Assembly: GCA_005223375.1 (NCBI GenBank)
Contig: RXOD01005329.1
Coordinates: 1 to 14,735, forward strand
DNA from: Amoebophrya sp. AT5.2
Lineage: Eukaryota; Sar; Dinophyceae; Syndiniales; Amoebophryaceae
Direction: 5' to 3'
DNA length: 14,735 nt
Of this stretch, positions 1-10,000 are shown one piece after another. How positions within the stretch are numbered: the stretch's first letter is position 1; every line of letters begins with the position of its first letter. Both the position numbers and the translations under genes were made by a program. The notes beneath the pieces were generated by a model. The model made no database searches, was not told the DNA's origin, and saw only the letters and a program-made list of their open reading frames with translations.

Positions 1-3000
1 ATTCCCCCGCCTCCCCCGTCGCCGCCGGAATCGCGCCCGCTACCGCTTTCGGCCGCGCGGCCGGAATCGTTTGCTCGGGCTCAGAAGATCCTGCGGCCGG
101 GTTCACGTCCACGTCCGGCACCACGGGCGGCTCGGGCAGCGCCGGGAACTTGTACCCCGCACAGATCTCCGACTCCAGGTACCCGCAGCTCGGCGTGTTT
201 GGCAGGTTCCCCGCCTCCGCGCACACTTTGTGCGCCTGCTTGCAGTTCGCGTAGGTGGTGTCGTCGAATTCCGCGCGTTTTCTTCCCGCCGCGAGCTTCC
301 GCCCGTCCCCGGAAACCACGATTTCCGCGGAGCACGTCCCGTCGGGGACGAACTGCCTGTCCGCGAAGGTCTTCGTCGCCGGGTCCACAAAGTGTCCCAG
401 GTCCCACCCGGCGCTCGGCTGAGCCACCTCGCCCATCCACGCGCAGAACTTCTTGTAGTACTCCTCGTTGCGAACCACCCAGTTAGAAACGAGATCAATC
501 CCATTTTCCGTTGTTTGCCGGAAGATATTCCCGAGAGAGTCATCTCAAACGAGTGCGAAAAGTTGGCTTTCTCGAAGAGAGTAGTTGGAGGCGGCAACTC
601 CAGAGCCAGACCCTGATCGTGGATTTCCTAAAAAGAGACGGTATCTGTATCTTCCCCCGCGAGCGTCTGGACCAGGGAGAAGTGTGGCTGCACGTAAAGC
701 AACAGCCGCACGAGGGTGCTACTTTATCGCAGACTAATCCGATTAAATCGGCAAGCGCTAAGCCCCGCACGTACCAGCTGTTTGAAGTGTTGCGGACGGA
801 GGAGACCTGCTTCACTCCTGATCCTGGAAGCCACTCCCTCAGTACAAACAAACGCCCCAAGAAAAGTGTTTCCGGGAACGAGAGAAACAGAAATGCAAAT
901 TGAAGGTCAAATTCCCTCGCCTAGCCTTCAGCTCCCCGGTGGTTTTTTCGCGAAAGGTCTCGGTCGGGCACTGTGGCTCGCGGATGACGTCGTCGTGCAC
1001 GGTGGCATCGTACTCGCCGGCCTGCATCTGGGGGACCGCGCCGGGCGCGTGCGCCAGGTCTGCGTTCAGCGGCCGGATCGCCACCGGGTCGTGTGCGGGG
1101 AATTCCATTTCCCGGACCTTCCGCACGTTGATCGGGGCGGCGTTTTCCGCCGCCTGCTGCTGCGGGGAGAGGTTCATGGGCGAGTTGGAGTCGCCGGACG
1201 GAACGAGCGGCAGAGGCTTCGCGGCGGCGGTTCCGGTTGCGGGCGGCAGCGGGGCGGAAGTTCCGGGAACTGCTCCTTCTTGCGCAGGAGCCGGCGCACT
1301 GGTGGGCGGCGCCTGCCGGGCGAGAAACTCGAAGTGGTTTTCGACGTCCTTTTCGTCCGCGTCGAGACTGTCCAACTCCGCATCTTCCTCCGCAACTTCC
1401 TTGGATCGGTCCGCGACCTGGCGCATCGACACCATCGGCGCCATCAACGCCAGCACGCTCAGGTTGTCCGCCCTCTCCTCCTGCGTCTCCGATTTATCTT
1501 TTTGCAGGAACAGCAGGCCTGGGTGCACGTTTCCGCCTACATCATCCGGCATGGTGGTCGCGTCCGTGCTCGGCAGCAGTTTGCCCGACTCCAGCATGTC
1601 GTACCGCGCCCGCTCGAACACCCCCGCGCAGAACGCCAGCCGCTGGTAGTCGAGCTGGCGGCGTCCCGCCGCGTCGAAGCCGACCGCCGCGGGGGCGAAG
1701 CAGCCGCCCTGCTCCGACCCCGCCTCCACCATCTCGTGCTCGCAGTGGTCGTCCCCCGATTTGCACGGCTCGCACTGCGTCAAATGGAAAGAAGGGGAAT
1801 CGTTGGCGTTCTTGCAGCACTGCCCGTAGTACGCCGCGCACTCCTGCATGTGGGACTCCGTGAGCCGCTGCACGCCGATGCAGTACTGGCGACGGTAGGG
1901 GTCGGAACACTCCGGCGAAGCGCCCTCGGAGTCCCCCGACAAATGAGGCTCGCAACGCTCCTCGAAACCCTCGCACTCCTCCAGAAGATCGCCTGGGGTC
2001 GGTGGAAGGAAAGAAGGTGTAAGTGGTGAAACATCCACTAGCACTACTGTATTCTTTGTCTTATATGCGGTTGGACTACTTCGTTTTTATATACGTTTCT
2101 GAGCCTCTTCGCGTCTACAGCATTGGCTACCCCGTACTGCGCATAGCTTTAGTACCGGTTTCGTCCCACGCCGCCTCTGTTTCTGCTTTCTCGCGTTTTT
2201 CCATCGGGTTGAAGTCCACGTGGTAGCTCTCGCAGCCCTCGCACGGGCCGTCCAAGCCATCCAAACAGTTGGGGCCCGATCCGGCAAGCAGCGTGTCGAA
2301 CTTGCGCGCCGCGCCCTGTGCGTCCGAAATCCACAACGACAGAACGTCGGTGACGTCCGCGTCATCCGGGATCTTCTCCAGGTGGCCCGCGGGCTCCTTC
2401 GTCTCCAGGCAGCCCCGGAAGCACTTCGTCGGCTGGGTCAGCTCCGCACCGTCCAGCGCGCCGTCGGCGTTGGCGTCCAGGCAACCGAAGATGTGTCGGA
2501 CTCGGGGGATTGGCATCATGCTCATGTCTCCGCCGTCCGCGCACTTTTTGAAGACCCCCGCCAGTTCCTCTTCCGAGATCCCGTCTGCGGACGGCTGCGC
2601 CAAAACTACCAGCTGGTTCCAGAGGTTGAAATCCGTCACGCCCCATTTCAGCAGCTCGCTCACCGCGCCGTGCTTGCTCGCCAGCTGCCGCAGGCCCTTG
2701 TACAAACAGGCCTTCCCGCAGGAGGAGTGGATTTCCGCGTGCTGCTTCTCGCACTCGGACGCCAGCCCGTGGATGCCCTCCCAGTCGTCCAGGCAGCTGT
2801 GATAGATCGGCGAGGAGATGTACTCGTGGATCAAGTCCAGGTCGCTGCACTGGGTGTTTTCGCTCTTCCGGACCGCCGACTCGCAAATGGCCACGACCTT
2901 CTCGTGCAGGGAGGCAGGGGTCAGCTGGTCCTCCGAAGCGAACAGGGAGGGCTGCTCCTGGGCCGCGACAGCTTGGTTAGCTTGCTCGTCCTTGCCGCTG

Positions 3001-3155
3001 CCGGCGGCGAGCTTATTTCTCGCGGCCTCCTGCTGGACCTTCTCGAGCTGCTTGATGAAGCTGCTGTAAGTGGCCGCGGAGGAAGGCGCCTTGGAGGCGC
3101 TCGGCACCTGGAGGGCGGCCGCGCCGGAGAGGAAAGCGAAACCTGCAGTCAACAT
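1..3155 (-). CDS. Secreted cysteine-rich EF-hand protein, 3' partial, three exons
   Basis: Exons are inferred as 3155-2156, 1992-926 and 463-1, the last open at the window edge, giving at least 843 codons. The ATG at 3155-3153 starts a signal-peptide-like N-terminus (MLTAGFAFLSGAAALQV), so the protein probably enters the ER; an in-frame ATG at 3344 would bury this segment and is less likely. Residues 227-238 form a canonical calcium-binding EF-hand loop (DANADGALDGAE, acidic or Asn at 1, 3, 5, 9 and 12). About 30 residues earlier, ADGISEEEL looks like a degenerate partner hand whose loop lacks one residue. Many cysteines follow in exons 1 to 3 (for example QYCIGVQ, GQCCKN, TQCEPC, KKFCAWMG), separated by a Pro/Ala-rich low-complexity stretch in exon 2. 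They suggest a disulfide-bonded luminal or extracellular protein. Exon lengths and phases agree at both junctions. No named family was recognised; a calcium-binding ER or surface protein is an inference. Confidence 0.78.
464..925 (-). other. Intron 2 of the EF-hand protein gene (probable GC-AG, phase 0)
   Basis: Exon 2 reads into non-coding-like sequence and a stop at 839-841. The exon 3 frame is open from 544 down through the window edge. The best phase-0 pair is CTGAAG|GCTAGG with CGCAACGAG|GAG, joining ..TTGELK-EYYKKFC.. after removal of 462 nt. No GT donor sits at a comparable place; GT candidates exist further upstream (for example GAC|GTCATC) and would shorten exon 2. The 462-nt stretch itself holds no recognised gene or repeat. 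Confidence 0.55.
1993..2155 (-). other. Intron 1 of the EF-hand protein gene (GT-AG, phase 1)
   Basis: The exon 1 frame hits a stop at 2127-2129, and the next open frame is in another register. Donor ACC G|GTACTAAAG and acceptor CCGACCCCAG|GC remove 163 nt and join ..AAWDET-G-DLLEECEG.. in phase 1. The 3' end is pyrimidine-rich (CTTCTTTCCTTCC). The acidic composition is continuous across the junction. Confidence 0.75.
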
Positions 3156-3712
3156 CCTCGGCGGCCTCGTGGCTGCTGGCACCGCCGGGGCGAGCAGTGC
3201 CGCCGCCGCGATCGATTGGTAGAGATCGTTTCGCGACCTCCCTGATAGCCCGCTAAACAATTCTCGTCGTCTTAGGGTGGAGCAGCTACACCTAAGACTA
3301 CACTTTAGGTATTCAAAAGTAAGTAACGATACTTGGGTAAACATCCATCATATGCCGGAGTTCGTGAAGCAGTCCCCGCACTGCTGCGTGGCTCGGCAAC
3401 GCTCCCTGGTGTGCCCTCGACACTGACAGTCGCTTCGGGTGCTGGCACTGTGTTGTACTTGAACGTCATCTTTATCTTTTACTTTTTCACTCTGCTACTC
3501 CGCTGAAAAAATGAACACAGCTGTCAGATCTTTCAACGCATTGCGCCGGGGAAGCAAAAACTTATTGAGGTTCACGCAGGTTGACGCCTTGCTGTTCATT
3601 CACACATTCAACAAATTCAGACGACGAAGTGGTCGAGGAGCCACTTCAATAGCCGCCCCCGTGGTAACTTTGCGCATCCTCCATTCTTTCGTTCTACTTC
3701 GCAGCGAGGGTA
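3156..3712. other. Intergenic gap, no gene seen
   Basis: This 557-bp stretch separates the start of the EF-hand protein gene from the stop of the nucleoporin gene. It has short open frames without coding character. Two short inverted repeats sit at 3271-3315, about 120 to 160 bp upstream of the EF-hand gene ATG (CTTAGG..CCTAAG and ACCTAA..TTAGGT). No tRNA, promoter consensus or polyadenylation signal was identified. Confidence 0.6.
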
Positions 3713-6144
3713 TCAAGTACCCCCTCCCCCACCATTTTCCTTCACACCTGCAGCGCCCGGCGCAGCCGACAAGCCCCCAGCAGCTGCACCGCCGGCAGAC
3801 GAACTCCCAGCTGGCAACAGCACCGCGCACACCCCCTGAAGCAGCGCCAGAAACGCTTGCCTGTCGTTGCCTCCGAGCAGGTTTAATCGGTAGAAGGCGG
3901 CGTGGCCTTGGCCTTGGGCCGTGCCTTTCGTTTGATCAGCTTCATTTTCCGCTGATCCTGTGGTTGTGCCCAGGAACGAGACCGAGTTGTCACCAACAGG
4001 TTTGATGCTATCAGCGGAGACAATTGGGGTGTCGAAAATGAACTTCCACGTGCCCCGGACTCTTACCGAAACGCTCAGAGATCCCGTATCCTTGTCAAGA
4101 TAGACGCGCACCTGCCCCGCGTCGGTGCGCAGCCGCCAGCGGGCCACTTCCTCCTGCTCAGCGTTGTCGCCGGCCTCCTGATGTAGTTCGTATTCGAATA
4201 TAATCATTTTTTGATTAGCTTCGTTTCTATATTTCAAAAGAAAGGGGACGAGGGTAGCTGTCGGTGTTTGATCCGCGAAGTGTTGCGCTTGTGAAAGAAA
4301 CTTCTGTATACTACCTTGCACAGCTGGAACGCTTTGCATGAGCCCTGGAACAGTAGGTAGGCGCGCCCTTTGCTTTTTGCGGCTTCAGTGCCGCCCTCTT
4401 CGTCGTCTCCTGGGCCCGAGCTCGTCTTGCTTTGACAGCCCGTCTTCATCAGCTTCTTCTTCATGATCCCTTTCGCCTTCGCAATCGCCTGCGACATTGT
4501 CAGCACCACGTTTGCAGGCGATGTCCCTGCTGTCCCCCCTGTGCTGGCGCCCCCGGGGGACGACCGAAGATCTTCTCCTTGATGTTCGGCCGCCGTCTCT
4601 GCTTCTGGTAGGGATGCCGACGAAGATGCTCTGCCGAACTCTGGCGTGGGGGCACCTGGCGACGACCCGAACAACATCGCGTTGTCTTTATTGCCAGACG
4701 TACTCATGCCGGAATGCCGCGGTGGTGGAAAAGGGCTGCCCGTAGGCGGCGGAGACGAACCCGTAGGTACAACCGCGATCCCCGCGCCGCCGAGAGGCTT
4801 TCTGCTTGGCTCGTGGCTTTGACCGAAGCTGGCGAACGTCATTTGCGACGAGGATCCAACTGCGACTGCAGAGGACGCGGTTTTGCTCGCTGGAGGAAAG
4901 CCAAAAATTCCTTGTCCACCTGCACTGCTACCTGCCGGCGCGCCACCTGGCTTGCTGAATGCGAAAAAACCGCCTGCAGGCGCTCCCTGCGCTGCTCCTT
5001 CACTTGTACCAGTGGCCGTATTTCCGGGCCCTCCGGACGACGACGGAAAGGCGAAGGAAGAGGAAGAAGCAGCGGGAGCGCCTGCGAAAGTAGCGGAAGA
5101 CATCGAAGATGAGCCGAAAAATGACCTGCCGTCGCCCGATGACCCTGGCTGCTTGCTTGCAAGTGCGGCAAAGCCGCCGGTGTGCGCGCCGAGGGAAGCA
5201 ATGAAGTTGGAACTGCTGGACGATCCGCCTGCACTGCCTGACGCACCATTTGCTGCCTGCGCTACTCCCCTTGCCGATGCCTGAAAGAGGAATGGCGCGG
5301 CCGCAGTCGACGTGCCAGCAGTTTCTTTAAATGCCGGAGCGAACGCAGAACCTGCACGACCTTCGACCAAGGAGGTGCGTTCTCGTGGTGTTTCTTCGAC
5401 ATCCACTTCCATCTTTCTGTCCTCCTCCCTGCCACGACTACTACCTCCCGTACTTCTTCTTCGCCCCTTGTCTTGTTCTGTCCCGAAGAAGGAGAAGCTC
5501 CCCGCTCCTTTCGCGGTTTCCGCTGCGGTCGGTGTGGGGACCACGTTCTGGTTCAGGATTGTGCCCCGGATCGCTTCCCGGTCGGTCCCCCTCGCATCTG
5601 ACGGCTCTTCGGAAACGGAAGCGCACGACGGCTCCTGTTCCGCAACTTCTCGGAGGCGCATTTTTCGCTTCTTCCCAGTTTCGGCTCCTGCCGCCCGTGG
5701 ATCACTATTTTCCTCTTGGTACATTGCGCCGCCGTTCATCAGCGGCGAGCCAGACGAAGACGACCCAACAGGCGACGGCGCCTCGTCACTGTTGCGCGGC
5801 ACCTCGAGAAGATCCTCCGCGCGGCCGGGACGGGAAGAAAGAAGGTCTCCCCGTCTTGCTGCGCCCTCTCCGCCTGGCGGCGGGAAGAACTGGTGCTCTG
5901 GTGACCCCTGTGGTCCCTGCGCCTTGTTGATCGGTAGCGGTACTTGTACGTCTACGTCTACCTCTACGCCCAGACCACGGCTCGTAGTCGCGTTGGCGGC
6001 AGCCAGCGCAGCTGCGCTTGCGCTTGCGGCCGAGGACGGCGTCACGGTGCGCAACGGCTTCCGCCGCTGTTTTACCTTCTCCGTGATCAGCTGCTTCAGC
6101 TGACGCACGTTCTCCTCCTCGTCCTCTTCCTGCTGCCGCTTCAT
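3713..6144 (-). CDS. FG-repeat nucleoporin with C-terminal Ran-binding domain (Nup50/Nup2-like)
   Basis: Exons 6144-4315 (610 codons) and 4177-3713 give 764 residues, starting at ATG 6144-6142 and ending at TGA 3715-3713. The N-terminus is charged (MKRQQEEDEEENVRQLKQL) with a basic, NLS-like patch at 158-166 (KKRKMRLRE). A Ser/Gly/Ala/Phe-rich, presumably disordered region carries six FG dipeptides, at about residues 220, 343, 414, 440, 492 and 503. The spliced C-terminus, about residues 590-728, resembles a RanBD1 fold: GRAYLLFQGSCKAFQL as the first strands, then VARWRLRTDAGQVRVYLDKD, RGTWKFIFDTPI and a closing helix RQAFLALLQGVCAVLL. This order (charged N-terminus, FG region, RanBD last) is that of Nup50/Nup2, which work at the nuclear basket in importin-alpha/Ran-GTP cargo release. 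The RanBD match is by pattern only, and another RanBP-type protein is possible. The tail after 730 is Gly/Ser/Ala-rich. Confidence 0.75.
4178..4314 (-). other. Intron of the FG nucleoporin gene (GT-AG, phase 0), inside the RanBD
   Basis: Donor TGCAAG|GTAGTA and acceptor CTACATCAG|GAG remove 137 nt in phase 0 and join ..AFQLCK-EAGDNAEQEEVARW... The two exons lie in different frames, and only the join gives a continuous RanBD-like pattern. A CTAATC branch-point-like element lies about 40 nt before the acceptor. Confidence 0.8.
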
Positions 6145-7029
6145 GACTGATGAAGAGGAAGATACGATGGATAAGGTTAAGGCCGCTTCGTCACAGTCTC
6201 ACTACTTGAAGACTATTAGCCAGGATTCTGCGACCTGCCAAATTATTAATGAGGCCAGATGAATGGCTGATGCTTGCTGTTAGAAATTGAAAGAAAACGA
6301 TAAAACGAAGATAACGATTGTGATACTGGGCCTGTACAACTTAGAGGTTGACACTTCCACCTTGGCATTGGCTGACAGCTCCAGCTGACAAGATTCACAT
6401 TCAAGATCATTGCTTTATTCTTGTGAAACGCGAACGATTGTCGTGCAAAGCTTTGCAGCGAAGGGTCGAAGAGGAACGCTGATATTCGACGGATCTCGTG
6501 CCAGATCCAGCAGAAAAACCACGACTAGTTTGATGTCTCTGATAATCGCTTACTTGCCCACCTAGAAGGGTGCAACAAGCGGGATGGCGATATAACTGAA
6601 CATGGAGGGACGCAAGCGACGAACATCGCTGAAGCTCCCCTCGGCGCCCATGCCTCGAACGGGTGTCCAGCGCGTCTGCCTTGTAACATCGAAATGAGTC
6701 CTGCTCCTGGTCCTCGTCAAGTACGAGTACTAAGACGAACTTAGGCGGGCCTAGAAGATTCGCTTTCATTCATCACATAAGGTAGATCCATTCATTTTTC
6801 AATCATTGCAACATCTACTTTCAATACATCAGAAGCTGAAACTGCGACACCTGGCATGTTGAAGCTCACCCACGACGCGATGAATTGGATACGAAACTGC
6901 AGCGCACGATGATGTTAAAACTTGCGGCGCTGACTCTTTAGATTCCCTCTCCCCTCTCCTTCTGCGTCTCCGTCTGCCTAAAAAGTTAGTTACGTACCTA
7001 TGTCTCTACTTTCTTGCTTTAAGTAAGAG
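6145..7029. other. Intergenic gap, no supported gene
   Basis: This 885-bp, more AT-rich stretch lies between the nucleoporin start and the stop of the large unknown gene. It contains a 120-codon ATG open frame on the minus strand (6769-6407) with no recognisable domain or compositional support. There is also a pyrimidine-rich plus-strand stretch around 6941-6980. No tRNA, repeat family or transposon end was recognised. Confidence 0.55.
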
Positions 7030-10000
7030 TCAGGGGAATTGGGGGTATCGCCCGATCGATTTCTGTTCGTCGGCCCATTTTTCAGGGCGCAACGTTTTCA
7101 GGGAACTGAAAAACGTTGCGCCCTCCGCTGCAGGGCGTTGGCCTCCTGCGTCCGCCACGTTTTCAGGAAACTGCCCATACGCCATCAGGGTGGTATGTCT
7201 CCTCCTCATGTCCCTTTGAACCCCTCTCCGTGGCTGTTCTTTCCACGCCGGCTCCTTGATTTCATTTTTTTCCGCTTCACCGTATCTCGGCGAACGCTCC
7301 GTGAGTTCGCCAATGTATCCGGGCGAACGCTCCTTGAAGCTTTCGCCACTGTATCGGGGCGAACGCTCGTTGAAGATGAAGCTTGAGCTTTCGGCATTGT
7401 TTCTAAACGAGCGCTCCACCTTCTCGAATTCATCGGCATTGTATCTAAACGAGCGGTCTGTGATCATTACATCGGTATTGTATTTGGGCAAAGGCCCCTT
7501 GGTTTCGACGTCGGCACCGTATGTCGGCGCCGGCGTTCTCCCCGTCTCTCCATCGTACAGGGACGACGCAGGGGACGTCGACGCCCTCGACGAAATAATC
7601 CGGTCCTTCCCTTTCGGAGTCTCCCTTGCTGCCGCGAGGGATCCACCAGACAATGGGAACGATGTTCCTGAAGCAGGAACGGTGTGGCGGGAGACAGAAA
7701 GGCTCATCTTCGGCGCACTTTCTTCGTCGCCTCGGCTCTGAGAACTACGTTGCTCTCCACCTTCCCCCAATTGCAGTTTCTCGCCTCGCGAGCCCCAGCG
7801 CATCTCCGCGACCTCGGACAAGATGCTGGATAATTCCTCCGCTTTATAATTGGCGTCGCTCGCGGTTTTCCTTCTCTTCGGCGTCTTTCCGTCCGTCGGG
7901 ACATTCGACGTCGGCCGCGCTTCCGCGGCTCCCGAGCTTTTAAGAGCTAGTGCTTCGCTGATCCTCCTTTCTAAATTTCGCGCAGTCTTTTTCAGCGTCT
8001 TGCGCCGCGCGGCCGGCGCGGCGTCAGGTGGTGAAGTGCTGCTGTTGTCCGCTCCTGAAGTGATCCGATCACCTGCAGGTAGAACATCAACAGCATTGAT
8101 GTGAGCTATTGTTCTACCCCTCTCTGGCGGGCGGAGGGTCTTGGAGGCAGCAGATTTCCCCAGCGGCGACGGGGGACGCTGCCTATGCCGGTGTGCCTCG
8201 CCTGCGCCGAGCAGGGACACACGACGCGACGCTGACATTGCTGGCGGCTCGTCGTCGTCGCGGGCTCGTAGTGAGGTTCTGACGCGGCTGGTGCTGGTGC
8301 TTCTGCTGCTCTCCACGACGCGGTGTTCGTGCTTCTGCAGATCCCGACGCGGTGTTCGTCCTCTTCTTGCAGCCTTGAGAACGAAAGAACCACGAGGTGC
8401 CCCCGTCGTGGGCCCCTTGACGAGATCATCTGCATGGAGTACAACATCGCGTTCCTCTTCCTCGCTGGGGGCGGGAGCCGAAGTTACTACAATTTCAGGA
8501 GCCGGGAGGGGTTGAGCCGAAGTTACTACAATTTCAGGAGCCGGAAGGGGTTCCGGTGGTGGCCGTGGTTCCTCTTGCTGCTCGCCTGCAGCTCGCTCCC
8601 CGCCTCCACCTCCGCCTCCATCCGGAGGAACCAGCGCCGCGCGCATCCTCTCCACCGCGGCCTCCGGTCCCGCGAGCAAAGCGACCCGCGCCATTTCCCG
8701 CTCCACCTCCAGAAGGAAGCTCTGGAAGGCCTCCAGCCGCGCCTCCTGGCGAATCATGCCGTCCGCCTCCGCTTCGCCCTCGGCTGCTTGAGCTTGATGT
8801 CCCCCTTCCGGCACCATCGCGAGTGTGACGCTGTCTCCTTGCGTCACCGTCTCGAGCAGCTCCACAAGACGAGAAGCCGCAGTCTCCGTCAACTGCTGTC
8901 TCGAAGCACCATAAACGGCGGCTTCCTCTTGCGGTTGCACTTGGAGGTGCGCAGGCGCGTGCGCGTGCGCCCCCCCAGCTCTAGCGAATTCTCCCACCTC
9001 GGTGTTTGTTCTCTGTTGAGGCGTGCCCGTGCTGCTCAAGATCATGTTGTCGGCCCCCACCATGTGCACTGCGAAGTGCGTGCTGGCGGCATTTTGGAAA
9101 GCAGAGCCGTCGAAGAAGTGCGCCCCTTTATGCTGAGGCCTCGCTATCGCGGTTTCCGCCTTGCTGTTGAGCGCGGCCTCTTCCGCCTCGATGTCGCGGC
9201 TCAAAAACTCCCTCAGCCGGGTCGCCTCGTCGACGTATTCGTCTTCCTCGTAGGGATTGTTCGTGTTCAAGTTGAAGTTCGACGACGCAATATTAATTTG
9301 AGGACGTTGACCCCCCGCCCGGCCCTTCTTCTGGAGGCCTGCAAGGATTTGGGGCCCGAGGTGTTCGGCCCGGGGACTGCTGCTCAACGCATTCCCTTTC
9401 AAGAGGAAGGGGCAATCCTTCAAAATGTTCATCATGTGCTCACTCAAATGGATCTTATCAATCCACCGGTACTCCGCGCCCCATTGGAGGACCTTGTGCA
9501 GCACGCTCCCCGTATTCCGCCACACGTTATCCACCAACCGCCAGGGCCGACGGGACAAGGAGTTCCGCCCGCTGCAGAGCGTCAGCGAGCTGCGATCTCT
9601 GCTTAGCAATTGGTGAAGTTTGTCTCCGTTGGCAGTTCTTCTTCTTTTGTGGTAGTCTGCCTGCTCCACCACGATCATATCATCCCGATCATTGATTGTG
9701 GAGTCTTGATCCTCTAGTTGCGCTTCCAATTCCTCCCGCCAATGCTCGTCTTCCTCGTTAAGGAGCGCGGTCACATCGCTTGTCTCGTCCGTCGACTCGG
9801 ATAATTGTTCCTCCACGCCGCCTCCCATCATCAACAAAGATGAGCCCCAGACTCTCCTGCCTCGATCTCGTTGCCCGGCGCCTCCACCTTCAGCCTCGTC
9901 CTGCTCGCCAACGTCCCCGAAATCCACCACGTCCCCCTCGTACTTTCGTAGAAAATCCTTCGTGTGCCGTCCGAATTCGCAAACCACGTCCTTGTGCAAG

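Noticed and set aside
716..2029. 437-codon plus-strand open frame opposite the EF-hand gene exon 2
   Set aside because: It is an antisense shadow. The minus strand has the cysteine-patterned coding sequence and phase-consistent splice sites.
6640..6665. tRNA T-loop-like GTTCGAGGC on the minus strand
   Set aside because: The flanking 5-bp stem does not pair and no D-arm or anticodon arm could be drawn.
6407..6769. 120-codon minus-strand open frame with an ATG in the gap upstream of the nucleoporin gene's neighbour
   Set aside because: No domain, no coding-like composition and an AT-rich setting. A chance open frame is more likely, though a small gene cannot be excluded without transcripts.
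8323..9606. 427-codon plus-strand open frame opposite gene 3
   Set aside because: It is an antisense shadow of the long GC-rich coding exon. The composition (Arg/Leu-rich) is typical of such shadows and there are no domains.
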